Shown: piece after piece, positions 27,891 through 36,018 of the stretch
Layout: every line of letters begins with the position of its first letter
Position numbering within the stretch: the stretch's first letter is position 1
Source of the DNA: Thermobifida halotolerans
Lineage (GTDB): Bacteria; Actinomycetota; Actinomycetes; Streptosporangiales; Streptosporangiaceae
NCBI RefSeq assembly: GCF_003574835.2
Contig: NZ_CP063196.1
Location: 992,001 to 1,056,000, forward strand
Reading direction: 5' to 3'
DNA length: 64,000 bases
The notes under the pieces: model-generated
What the model was told of the DNA's origin: nothing
The model's input: the letters and a program-made list of their open reading frames with translations, nothing else
Databases searched by the model: none
Translations under genes and position numbers: made by a program

Positions 27891-29003
27891 GTGCGGCTCA
27901 CGCTCTCCGACGGAAGCACCGTTCGGATCACTCCCGTGATGGCGGAGACCCTCCGCGACGCCGAGACCGTCCTCGCAGAACCGGTGATGCTGCGGCTGCG
28001 CGGGGGAGGCGCCCCCGCCGTGGCGGCCGCGCTGAAACGGCTCGGTCTGGTGGTCTACGATCCCGGTTCGGGACGCTGGACGCTCACCCGGCGCGGCCGT
28101 GAAGTCCGTGAGCGGCTGGCGGCGTCGGCGGACGCGCACCAGAAGAGGCCCCACCACCGGAGCGGTTCCGGGCGCGTCACCGTCCACCCCGAACTCGTTC
28201 CCGAACAGGTTGAGCGCCTGGAAAACGCGCTGACGGGCAAGGAACCCCGCGACGTCCGCGAAGACGCGAAACCGGGCCCCGGACCCGTGGTGAAGGGATG
28301 CGGAATCGGTCTCCTGGCGGCCGTGGGCGTTGTGCTAGCCGTGCTGGTCCTCTCCTCGGAGGCGTCCGGAGCCGTGCTCCTCGGCGCACTGGCTGTCTGG
28401 GGCGCGGTCATCGGCCTCACCGGCTACCCCCAGTACCGCAGGTGGCGCATCCAACGGCAGGACGCCCAGGAGGAGACCGCCGACTCCCTGGAGGACAGGT
28501 TCGTCACCGCCGCCATGCTCGACGAGTCCGGGCGGGAACTGCTCGCCCGTGCCCAGCAGGCGGTCGACACGGTGCTGGACTCGTCGCCGCACCGGCAGGG
28601 GCTGCTGCTGGACGAGGCTCGCAACCGGGTGGTGCTCAAAGACGTCGAGTGGTCGCTGGCGCAGAGCCTGCTGCACCAGTCCGAAGCCAGACGGCGGATC
28701 GACGCCACCCCCACCCCGGGCGAGCGCAGCCGCGCCGCCGCCGAGCGCGCCCGCGCCGCGTTGGAGCGGGACACAGCCCAGGTGGAGGAGCGTGTCCGGC
28801 TGCTGGAGTCCTATGCCGCGAAGGTCCGTGCCGCCGAGGCCGAGGAGCAGGACCGCCGCGCCGCCGCGGCCCTGGAGGCGATCGCCGTGGACGTCGCCCA
28901 GGCGGGCGCCGCCCACCCTCACCACGCCGAGACGCTGGCCTCTCTGGTGGAAGCCCAGGAAGCCGCCCTGCGAGTCGCCGCCCTCACCGACCCGGAACTC
29001 TGA
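27891..29003 (+). CDS. Membrane protein with C-terminal coiled coil (paralogue 1)
   Basis: A 370-aa protein starting at GTG 27891 behind AAAGGGA. Residues 1-90 look like a small winged-helix-type domain (TLSDGSTVRITPVMAETLRD, AALKRLGLVVYDPGSGRWTL). A VTVHPELVPEQVERLENAL segment, two hydrophobic helices (GIGLLAAVGVVLAVLVL and AVLLGALAVWGAVIGL) and a long charged coiled coil follow. I do not recognise a named family. The C-terminal 200 residues match the next gene almost throughout, and about 95 bases are identical in DNA, pointing to recent duplication or gene conversion. Confidence 0.75.
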   Translation: MRLTLSDGSTVRITPVMAETLRDAETVLAEPVMLRLRGGGAPAVAAALKRLGLVVYDPGSGRWTLTRRGREVRERLAASADAHQKRPHHRSGSGRVTVHPELVPEQVERLENALTGKEPRDVREDAKPGPGPVVKGCGIGLLAAVGVVLAVLVLSSEASGAVLLGALAVWGAVIGLTGYPQYRRWRIQRQDAQEETADSLEDRFVTAAMLDESGRELLARAQQAVDTVLDSSPHRQGLLLDEARNRVVLKDVEWSLAQSLLHQSEARRRIDATPTPGERSRAAAERARAALERDTAQVEERVRLLESYAAKVRAAEAEEQDRRAAAALEAIAVDVAQAGAAHPHHAETLASLVEAQEAALRVAALTDPEL

Positions 29004-29087
29004 CCGGAATCCTGGCCGAAGGACACGTGGGCTGTGCGATGCCGGCGGCCACCACGAAGCGAGACGAACGGAAGGGAAGACGCCGAA

Positions 29088-29930
29088 GTGACAGAGCCCC
29101 GGCGTGTCACCGTCCATCCCGACCTCACCCCCGACCAGGTGAAGCGTCTGGAACGCGCGCTGGACCTGCTGCGGTCCCCGCGGACCCGGAGAAAGGAGAC
29201 GGGGTGCGGCACGGAGATCGCCTCCTTCGTGACCTACTGGACGGGGCTGCTGGGGATGGTGGTCCTCCTGGTGCTCACGTTGGCCCTCGTCCCGGTCGGG
29301 TTCGCGCTCCCGCTTTTCGTCGTCGTCCTCGTGGGCGGGGTCGCGGCCACCATCCTCGTCACCAGCCGGGTCCAGTCACGTCCCGGTAGAGCCGCCAGGC
29401 GGACCGTCGATTCTCTCCGCGGCAGGTTCGTCACCGCCGCCATGCTCGACGAGTCCGGGCGGGAACTGCTCGCCCGTGCCCAGCAGGCGGTCGACACGGT
29501 GCTGGACTCGTCGCCGCACCGCCGGGGGCTGCTGCTGGACGGGGTACGCAACCGGGTGGTGCTCACTGACGTGGAGTGGGCCGTGGCCGAGAGCCTGCTG
29601 CGCCAGTCCGGGGCCAGGCAGCGCATCGACGCCACCCCCACGCCCGGCAGCAGCAGCCGCCGGGCCGCCCGGGAGGCCCGCGCCGCACTGGAGCGGGACA
29701 CAGCCGAGGTGGAGGCGCGTGTCCGGCTGCTGGAGTCCTATGCCGCGAAGGTCCGTGCCGCCGAGGCCGAGGAGCAGGACCGCCGCTCCACCGAGGCACT
29801 GCGGGAGATCACCGCGGACCTCGCCCAGGCGGGCGCCGCCCACCCCCACCACACCGAGGCGCTGGCCTCCCTGGTCGAGGCTCAGGAAGCCGCCCTGCGC
29901 GTCGCCGCCCTCACCGACCCGGAACCCTGA
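29088..29930 (+). CDS. Membrane protein with C-terminal coiled coil (paralogue 2)
   Basis: A 280-aa protein starting at GTG 29088 behind GGAAGGGAAGA. It lacks the N-terminal domain of its upstream paralogue and begins at the shared VTVHPDLTPDQVKRLERAL segment. Two membrane helices (YWTGLLGMVVLLVLTLALV, PLFVVVLVGGVAATILV) and the shared RFVTAAMLDESGRELLARAQ region with a coiled coil (RVRLLESYAAKVRAAEAEEQ) follow. Its role is unknown. The arrangement suggests a membrane-tethered scaffold. Confidence 0.75.
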   Translation: MTEPRRVTVHPDLTPDQVKRLERALDLLRSPRTRRKETGCGTEIASFVTYWTGLLGMVVLLVLTLALVPVGFALPLFVVVLVGGVAATILVTSRVQSRPGRAARRTVDSLRGRFVTAAMLDESGRELLARAQQAVDTVLDSSPHRRGLLLDGVRNRVVLTDVEWAVAESLLRQSGARQRIDATPTPGSSSRRAAREARAALERDTAEVEARVRLLESYAAKVRAAEAEEQDRRSTEALREITADLAQAGAAHPHHTEALASLVEAQEAALRVAALTDPEP

Positions 29931-30075
29931 CCGCTCCCCGGTGATCCCCGCCCCGGCGGGTAGTGGCCCGGACGAAAACCGGTTGCCCCGCGGGCGCGGA
30001 TCTGGCGTCATGGTGGGGCGCCGCCGCCCCGTGGGAGGCGGCGTGTTCCCCGTGTCGCCGTGGAGGAGGTGGCCC

Positions 30076-31263
30076 ATGCCCTACACCGAGGTTCCGGGAG
30101 CGCGCGTCCCGATCCGGATGTGGACCGACCCGAGCACGGTGGAGCAGCCAGCCATGGACCAGCTCCGCAACGTCACCACGCTGCCGTGGGTGCACGGCCT
30201 GGCCGTCATGCCCGACGTGCACTACGGCAAGGGAGCGACCGTGGGCTCGGTCATCGCGATGCGCGACGCCGTCTCCCCGGCCGCCGTCGGCGTCGACATC
30301 GGCTGCGGCATGACCGCCGTCAAAACGTCGCTGCGCGCCGAGGACCTGCCCGACGACCTGCGCGGGCTGCGCTCCGGACTGGAGCGGGCCGTGCCCGTCG
30401 GCCACCAGGCGCACAGGGAGCCCGTCGACCCGCGCCGCGTCCCCGAGGTGAGAAGCCGCGACTGGGACCGCTTCTGGAAGCGCTTCGACGACCTGACCGA
30501 GGCCGTCCACTCCCGCCGCGAGCGCGCCGCCTGCCAGATCGGCACCCTCGGCGGCGGCAACCACTTCCTCGAGGTGTGTCTGGACGACGACGGCGCGGTG
30601 TGGGTCGTGCTGCACTCCGGGTCCCGCAACATCGGCAACGAACTGGCCGGACACCACATCGACCGGGCCCGCGGCCTGCCGCACAACCGGGACCTGCCCG
30701 ACCGCGACCTCGCGGTGTTCGTCGCGGGCACGCCCGAGATGGACGCCTACCGCCACGACCTGTTCTGGGCGCAGGACTACGCGCGCCGCAACCGCGAGGT
30801 GATGATGGGCCTGGCCTGCGGCGTGCTGCGCGAGCGGTTCCCCGGCGTGGCCTTTCCCGAGTGGATCTCCTGCCACCACAACTACGTGGCCGAGGAGACC
30901 TACGACGGCGTCGACGTGCTCGTCACCCGCAAGGGCGCGATCCGCGCCGGACGCGGCGACCTCGGCATCATCCCGGGCTCGATGGCGACCGGCACCTACA
31001 TCGTGCGCGGGCTCGGCAATCCGGCGTCGTTCAACTCCGCCTCGCACGGCGCGGGCCGCCGCATGAGCCGCACCAGGGCCCGCAAGACCTTCACGCGGGC
31101 CGACCTGGTCGAGCAGACCAGGGGAGTGGAGTGCCGAAAAGACATCGGCGTCGTCGACGAGATCCCCGCCGCCTACAAGGACCTCGACGAGGTCATCGCC
31201 GCCCAGACCGACCTGGTGGAGGTCGTGGCGCGCCTGCGGCAGGTGGTGTGCGTCAAGGGGTGA
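30076..31263 (+). CDS. rtcB: RtcB-family RNA ligase
   Basis: A 395-aa tRNA-splicing/RNA repair ligase that joins 2',3'-cyclic phosphate or 3'-phosphate to 5'-OH ends with GTP and Mn2+. DIGCGM at 74-79 supplies the metal-binding Cys. GTLGGGNHFLE and HSGSRNIG follow, and SHGAGRRMSR (His324) is the guanylylated site. The length is near that of short bacterial RtcB enzymes. ATG 30076 follows GGAGGAGG. No RtcA or archease gene is adjacent; a hairpin terminator follows the stop. Confidence 0.95.
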   Translation: MPYTEVPGARVPIRMWTDPSTVEQPAMDQLRNVTTLPWVHGLAVMPDVHYGKGATVGSVIAMRDAVSPAAVGVDIGCGMTAVKTSLRAEDLPDDLRGLRSGLERAVPVGHQAHREPVDPRRVPEVRSRDWDRFWKRFDDLTEAVHSRRERAACQIGTLGGGNHFLEVCLDDDGAVWVVLHSGSRNIGNELAGHHIDRARGLPHNRDLPDRDLAVFVAGTPEMDAYRHDLFWAQDYARRNREVMMGLACGVLRERFPGVAFPEWISCHHNYVAEETYDGVDVLVTRKGAIRAGRGDLGIIPGSMATGTYIVRGLGNPASFNSASHGAGRRMSRTRARKTFTRADLVEQTRGVECRKDIGVVDEIPAAYKDLDEVIAAQTDLVEVVARLRQVVCVKG

Positions 31264-31278
31264 GCGCCGACTCCGTGA

Positions 31279-31310
31279 CCTGACACGCGGACCGCCTCCC
31301 GCGTGTCAGG
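31279..31310 (+). terminator. Perfect 12-bp stem-loop after rtcB
   Basis: CCTGACACGCGG (31279-31290) pairs completely with CCGCGTGTCAGG (31299-31310) around an 8-nt loop, 15 bases after the rtcB stop. Confidence 0.75.
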
Positions 31311-31463
31311 TCCGCCGGCGCAGGAGGAGCGCGACCAGCGCGACCGACTCGCCCAGCAGCGACGCCGTGCGGGAGCAGAGCAGCACCCGGAACGGGACGT
31401 CGGCGCGCAGCAGGCCCCACCCCCGACCGCCGCCCCGTCCCCGTCCACCGCGTCCCCGCTCAT
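31306..31463 (-). pseudogene. Remnant N-terminus of an MFS-type transporter
   Basis: On the minus strand ATG 31463 reads MSGDAVDGDGAAVGGG. Shifting frame within a G-run gives WGLLRADVPFRVLLCSRTAS then LLGESVALVALLLRRRT to a TGA at 31306. LL....FR.LL..RTASLLG.S...VALL is the usual first transmembrane helix of MFS permeases. Nothing follows, so this is probably a truncated, frameshifted relic running into the rtcB terminator. Confidence 0.4.
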
Positions 31464-31675
31464 CGCGCTCCCGTGTGTGCCGCACCCGGAATGCTGCCAG
31501 TCGCCGCGAGCGCGGACGACTCATTTTCCGTGGCGGGGATTCCCTCTTTGTGACCAGCGGTGATCCCCAACGCCGAAGGCGTCGGGGTTTTCGCGCGTCC
31601 GGCGGGGGCAGGCGTGAGGACGTACCGCCGGGCGACCCCCGCCCGGTCCCCCGAAACCGATCGAGAGGCGACGAG

Positions 31676-32326
31676 ATGGATACCGGCCTGATCATCGGTC
31701 TCGCGGTGTTTCTCGGCCTGGTGGTGATCGCGGTCGCCGCGGTCTTCGCCTTTCGGGAACCCCGCCGAGGCAGCCACCTGAAGCAGCGGTTCGGTCCCGA
31801 GTACGACCGCGAGGTGCAGCGGCACGGCAGCCGCAGACGGGCAGAACACGAACTCCGCGAGCGCGAGAGGCGACACTCCGCGCTCGACCTGCGCGACCTC
31901 ACCCCCGAGGAGCGCGCCCGCTACGAGGAGGAGTGGACACGTACCCAGGAGCGCTTCGTCGACGACCCGGTGACCGCCGTGGCCGACGCCGACCGGCTCA
32001 TGAGCCGGGTGATGGCCGACCGCGGATACCCCGTCGACGACTCCCGACAGCAGGCCGCCGACCTGTCGGTGGAGCACGCCGACGTCATCGACGACTACCG
32101 GCGCGCCCACGCCAGCGCCGAGCGCGGCCGCTCCGGGGAGGCGACCACCGAGGAGCTGCGCGACGCGATGGTCCGCTACCGCGCGCTCTTCGCCGAGCTG
32201 CTGGGCCACACCGCCCACGACGAGCACTCCTTCGGGCGGCACGCCGTTCCCCAGCCCCGTGACACCGCCGAGCACGGCGCCGCCGAACGCGACACGGCCG
32301 TCGACACCGGCCGCCGCCGCTGGTAG
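31676..32326 (+). CDS. Membrane-anchored protein with FVDDP domain
   Basis: A 216-aa protein starting at ATG 31676. One N-terminal transmembrane helix (GLIIGLAVFLGLVVIAVAAVFAF, residues 4-26) is followed by a highly charged helical domain with Y-x-REVQRHGSRRRAEHELRER and WTRTQERFVDDPVTAVADAD. The later part of the domain (ELRDAMVRYRALFAELLG) matches the C-terminus of the next gene. No named family is known to me; it resembles actinobacterial 'secreted' small proteins. The orientation probably puts the domain in the cytoplasm. Confidence 0.7.
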   Translation: MDTGLIIGLAVFLGLVVIAVAAVFAFREPRRGSHLKQRFGPEYDREVQRHGSRRRAEHELRERERRHSALDLRDLTPEERARYEEEWTRTQERFVDDPVTAVADADRLMSRVMADRGYPVDDSRQQAADLSVEHADVIDDYRRAHASAERGRSGEATTEELRDAMVRYRALFAELLGHTAHDEHSFGRHAVPQPRDTAEHGAAERDTAVDTGRRRW

Positions 32327-32378
32327 CCCCGGGGCACGACCACAACCGCGACACCACCTCACAGAGGAGGCGACGACC

Positions 32379-32867
32379 GTGGAACACCACACCCGCGAGC
32401 CCCACGACGTCCGTACCGACACCCACGCCCCCGAGACGGCGCCCGGCGCGCACGGCCACCACAGCAGCCCCCGGGCGGGCGAGCACCCCCGGGCGGGCGA
32501 GTGGGCCGAGGAGCGCGCCGCGCGGTCCGGCACCGAGACCGGCCGGCTCTCCGCGCCGCGGCCCCGCACCGAGGCGGGAGCCGAGGAGGAGGCGGAACGG
32601 GAGTTCGACAGCGGTGAGCGGTTCCAGGCGCGGTGGCGCAGGATCCAGAGCGACTTCGTCGACGATCCGCACGCCAGCGTCGCCGCCGCCGACAGCCTCG
32701 TGGGCGAGGTCATCGAACAGCTCACCGCCCGCCTCAACGAGCGCAAGCGCCGCATCGAGTCGGGTTGGCAGCGGCGTAGCGAGGGCGGCAGCGACACCGA
32801 GCGGCTGCGCGTGGCCCTGCGCGAGTACCGTTCCCTGCTCGACCAGCTCACCGCGGTGTCCCGGTGA
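32379..32867 (+). CDS. Soluble FVDDP-domain protein
   Basis: A 162-aa protein starting at GTG 32379 with AGAGGAGG upstream. The first 75 residues are His/Pro/Ala-rich and probably disordered. The second half, WRRIQSDFVDDPHASVAAAD, then LVGEVIEQLTARLNERKRRI and LRVALREYRSLLDQL, is homologous to the upstream membrane protein. The two likely heteromerise through this domain; this is inferred from homology and adjacency. Confidence 0.7.
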   Translation: MEHHTREPHDVRTDTHAPETAPGAHGHHSSPRAGEHPRAGEWAEERAARSGTETGRLSAPRPRTEAGAEEEAEREFDSGERFQARWRRIQSDFVDDPHASVAAADSLVGEVIEQLTARLNERKRRIESGWQRRSEGGSDTERLRVALREYRSLLDQLTAVSR

Positions 32868-32888
32868 GGCGCGCCGGGAACGGACACC

Positions 32889-32918
32889 GGCCCCGCCGCC
32901 CCGAGGGGTGACGGGGCC
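32889..32918. terminator. Bidirectional stem-loop between convergent genes
   Basis: GGCCCCG (32889-32895) pairs with CGGGGCC (32912-32918), and an inner CCCC/GGGG stem lengthens the hairpin. It lies between two convergent stops. Confidence 0.65.
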
Positions 32919-32934
32919 GCTGCCGTGACGGGGC

Positions 32935-33432
32935 TCAGTCCCGCGACGCGCGGTCCAGGCGCAGCCCGTAGGTCAGCAGCGGCATCCCCGGCTGCGGAGA
33001 CCAGTCGCGTTCGGGCAGTCGGACGAACCCCTCCGAGACGTACAGCCGCCGCGCGGCGACCATGATCGGCTGGGTGGACAGCACCAGGTGCGCCACGTGC
33101 GCGCACACCGCCCGTTCGATGGCGGCGCGCAGCAGCAGCCCGCCCACGCCGCGCCGCTGCGCGTACGGGGCCACGGCCAGGGCGCGGATCTCGGCCTCGT
33201 CGGCGGAGACGGTGATCTCGCTGTCCCGCTGGAAGGGACGCAGGGTGACGGTGCCGAGGATGTCGTCGCCGTCCACGGCGACCAGCACCTCGCCGACTCC
33301 GCTGGTGCCCAGGGCGCGCAGCACGGGAACGTAGGGAGAGTCGGGGGTGAGCAGCCCCTGGCCGACGTAGGTGGCCACCCTCAGGTCGCCGATACGGGGC
33401 ATCTCGTCATGGCGGGCTTCACGGACCAGCAT
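32935..33432 (-). CDS. GNAT-family N-acetyltransferase
   Basis: A 165-aa acetyl-CoA-dependent acetyltransferase. The core strand EIRALAVAPYAQRRGVGGLL (residues 81-100) contains the pyrophosphate-binding Q-R-R-G-V-G-G motif, followed by VLSTQPIMVAARRLYVSEGF, the usual motif B. The acceptor is unknown. It is divergent from mobA, with only 43 bases between the starts, so the promoters must overlap. Confidence 0.9.
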   Translation of the reverse strand: MLVREARHDEMPRIGDLRVATYVGQGLLTPDSPYVPVLRALGTSGVGEVLVAVDGDDILGTVTLRPFQRDSEITVSADEAEIRALAVAPYAQRRGVGGLLLRAAIERAVCAHVAHLVLSTQPIMVAARRLYVSEGFVRLPERDWSPQPGMPLLTYGLRLDRASRD

Positions 33433-33475
33433 GAATTCATGAAACAGTATGGGCGCACACCACGGGAGGAGGGGC

Positions 33476-34060
33476 GTGGACGGCTACGACGCGGTGGTGC
33501 TGGCGGGCGGGGCGGCGCGGCGCCTGGGCGGCGTCGACAAGCCCGGACTGGACGTGGGCGGACGCACCATGCTGGAGCGCGTGGCCGAGGCCGTGCGTGA
33601 CGCGGCCCTGCTCGTCGTGGTGGGGCCGCCGCGTCCCCGTCCGGCGGCCCGCTACGTCCGGGAGGACCCGCCGGGCGCGGGACCGCTGCCCGCGCTGCGC
33701 ACCGGCCTGGCCGAGGTCGGCTCCCCCTGGTTCGCGCTGCTGGCCGCCGACATGCCGTTCCTGGACGGCGAGGCGGTGGCGGCGCTGCGGCGGGCCGCGG
33801 CGGTCGGCGACGGGGCCGTCCTGGTCGACGCGGAGGGGCGGCCGCAGTGGCTGGCGGGCCTGTGGCGCACCGCGGCGGTGCGCGCGGCCCTGGCCGACTA
33901 CTCCGGGCGTTCGCTGCGCGGCCTGCTCGCCCCCCTGGACCCGGCCGAGGTGCTGCGGCCCGAAGCCGCCCGGGACTGCGACACCCCCGAGGAGCTGGCC
34001 CGCGCCCGGGAGGCCGGGGACTCGGAGCCCCGAGGCCGCCTCGGCCCGGGCGGGTCCTGA
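33476..34060 (+). CDS. mobA: Molybdenum cofactor guanylyltransferase-like protein
   Basis: A 194-aa nucleotidyltransferase that would attach GMP to molybdopterin. The N-terminal VVLAGGAARRLGGVDKPGL is the family nucleotide-binding signature (LAGG..RR.GG.DK). WFALLAADMPFLD carries the metal-binding D-M-P. The start is GTG 33476 after GGAGGAGGGG; an upstream ATG at 33449 adds nine non-conserved residues. No other Mo-cofactor gene is in the window. Confidence 0.85.
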   Translation: MDGYDAVVLAGGAARRLGGVDKPGLDVGGRTMLERVAEAVRDAALLVVVGPPRPRPAARYVREDPPGAGPLPALRTGLAEVGSPWFALLAADMPFLDGEAVAALRRAAAVGDGAVLVDAEGRPQWLAGLWRTAAVRAALADYSGRSLRGLLAPLDPAEVLRPEAARDCDTPEELARAREAGDSEPRGRLGPGGS

Positions 34061-34231
34061 AACCAGCGCGGGGAAGCTCGGGAGGACGGCGGAGCGTTTC
34101 CGGGGACGGGGCCCGAGCGAACCGGTTCGGGGGCCGCCCCGTCGCGACTCGATCCCGATTTCCGGTACGGCTGTGCACCGTTATGGCTTTCTGTGTCGCA
34201 CAGCGGTTCGGAAAGCTAGAGAAGACGCGGC

Positions 34232-34357
34232 CAAAAGAAAAGGCGACGCCGGGTGGCTACGGGGGCAAACCACCCGACGTCGCGATCGGTGTTTCGACGG
34301 GGGCTCGAAACACCGCCTCCGCGCTTCAGCGGGGGACTGAAGCGCTGGTGCCCAATC
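34232..34357 (-). ncRNA. Three-hairpin C-loop small RNA, 6C-like
   Basis: On the minus strand three stems follow each other: GCGCTTCAG/CTGAAGCGC (34321-34345), GGTGTTTCGA/TCGAAACACC (34288-34314), and a two-part stem of GCGACG and GGGTGG pairs (34243-34283). Every loop contains CCCCCG. The last hairpin is followed by CTTTTCTTTT, a rare true U-tract here. Hairpins with C-rich loops and a final terminator are the hallmark of actinobacterial 6C RNA; each loop here has five rather than six C and there is an extra hairpin. A TAGATT about ten bases upstream may be the -10. Confidence 0.65.
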
Positions 34358-34579
34358 TACAACCGCCGACCCCCGATCTACATCAAGAGTCTATTACGAC
34401 GTGATCTCGGGAGAGTTCCGCGGTTTCCTGGGGCTTTGCCCCCCCGAACCCGGTTTTGGGCAGCGCCGGGACGCCGCGGGGCGCAAATTGTTCAGAGAAT
34501 GGACCAAACCCCGGGCAATGCCGCGAGAACACCGGGAAGCGGAAATCGGACACCCCGGCCGCTTCGCGAACAGACGCGG

Positions 34580-35983
34580 TCAGGACGCCTGACTCACCGA
34601 CGACATGTTGAAATCCGGGATGCGCATGGGCGGCATCGCGGTGCGCGGGAAGTACTCGCCGAACTCGCGGGAGAACGTCGGAACGGTCCGGCCGACCTCG
34701 CTGACCCGTTCCAGCAGTCCCACCGGCGACTCGTTGAACCGGAAGTTGTTCACCGCCCCCCGGACCTCGCCGTCCTCGACCAGGTACACACCGTCGCGGG
34801 TGAGACCCGTGACGAGCATGGTACGCGGATCCACCATGCGGATGTACCACAGGCAGGTCAGCAGCAGGCCCCGCTCGGTGGCGGCCACCATGTCGTCCAG
34901 GGACGCCGTCGCGCCGGGCAGCTCCAGGACCAGGTTGTCGGTCTCGGGCGTCAACGGCAGCGCGGTCAGCAGCGCCGAGTCGTAGGTCTGCACCAGGCGC
35001 GCCAGTTCGCCGTCGCTGATCCACTCGGTCTCGCCGATCGGCCGCCCGTTGTCGAAGGCGCTGATCCGCCGCCCCGGCGCGTCGGCCAGCACGAACGGCG
35101 CGCACTCCAGGCCCGGTTCGGCCGGGTTGGAGCGCAGCCGCAGCGGCAGCGGCGACAGCCGCTCGCCCACCCGGGTGCCGCCCCTCGGTGAGGAGAAGGC
35201 GGTGCGGCCCTCGAAGGTGTCGCGCGCGCCCAGCCCCCAGTACAGGTCGGTCATCAGATCGGCGACCGCGGCGGGCGGCAGCAGCGTCTCGTAGCGTCCC
35301 GCGGGCAGTTCCACGGTGGTGCGCGCCCAGGCGATCCGCCGGTGCAGTTCCGCCTCCAGCGCGGCGACGTCGACGTCGGTGAAGTCGCGGGTGGCCTGCC
35401 CCGCCCAGGTGGAGTGGTGCGGGTCGTCGGCCTTGGCGTTGAGGTCGAGGCTGCCGGACGGCTGGTCGTGGCGGAGCCGCACCCCCGTCGAGGAGCCCAG
35501 GAAGGTGGAGGTCACCGAGTGCTGGGCGTAGCCGTACAGCCGCACCCCCGCCTGCGCGGACTGCTGGAACGCCTTGCCCAGCTCCGGGGCGAAGCCGGAG
35601 AACACCCCGATGTCGGTGGCGGCGACGGGGGCGTCCCAGGCGGTGGAGGAGCGGCCCGCGGCGGCGGGCTCCAGCAGCGGGTGCGCCTCCTCGGCGGGCG
35701 GCGCCTCGCGTGCGGCGTCCTCGGAGGCGCGCACCAGCTCCTCCAGTTGGTCGTCGCGCAGTCCGCTGCGCGACACCGATCCCGCGCGGACCCCCTTGGC
35801 ATCCTCGACCAGGGAGATCACCGTGACCGAACGGCCCCGGGCCACCCCGTTGGTGGTCAACGAGTTCCCGGCCCAGCGCAGGTTGGCCGTACTGGTCTCG
35901 GCCACCAGCACCATGCAGTCGTCGGCGCGCGACAGTTCCAGCGCGCGCTCGGTCACGGCCTGCGCGGACAGCGACTGGCTCAC
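34580..35983 (-). CDS. TldE/PmbA-type metalloprotease subunit
   Basis: A 467-aa PmbA/TldE homologue, the non-catalytic partner of TldD in a heterodimeric peptidase that degrades or matures small peptides. The family N-terminus (AQAVTERALELSRADDCMVL) and the C-terminal core (YIRMVDPRTMLVTGLTRDGV) are intact. It has no HExxxH motif. The start is GTG 35983 after GAAGGGA, 35 bases behind tldD, so the pair is co-transcribed. Confidence 0.9.
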   Translation of the reverse strand: MSQSLSAQAVTERALELSRADDCMVLVAETSTANLRWAGNSLTTNGVARGRSVTVISLVEDAKGVRAGSVSRSGLRDDQLEELVRASEDAAREAPPAEEAHPLLEPAAAGRSSTAWDAPVAATDIGVFSGFAPELGKAFQQSAQAGVRLYGYAQHSVTSTFLGSSTGVRLRHDQPSGSLDLNAKADDPHHSTWAGQATRDFTDVDVAALEAELHRRIAWARTTVELPAGRYETLLPPAAVADLMTDLYWGLGARDTFEGRTAFSSPRGGTRVGERLSPLPLRLRSNPAEPGLECAPFVLADAPGRRISAFDNGRPIGETEWISDGELARLVQTYDSALLTALPLTPETDNLVLELPGATASLDDMVAATERGLLLTCLWYIRMVDPRTMLVTGLTRDGVYLVEDGEVRGAVNNFRFNESPVGLLERVSEVGRTVPTFSREFGEYFPRTAMPPMRIPDFNMSSVSQAS

Positions 35984-36018
35984 GGTTGTTCCCTTCGGTT
36001 GCGAGGAGTGCGCGCCGG

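Noticed and set aside
31460-33106. 548-codon minus-strand frame across the FVDDP genes
   Set aside because: Both plus-strand genes have ribosome sites and mutual homology; the minus frame is low-complexity.
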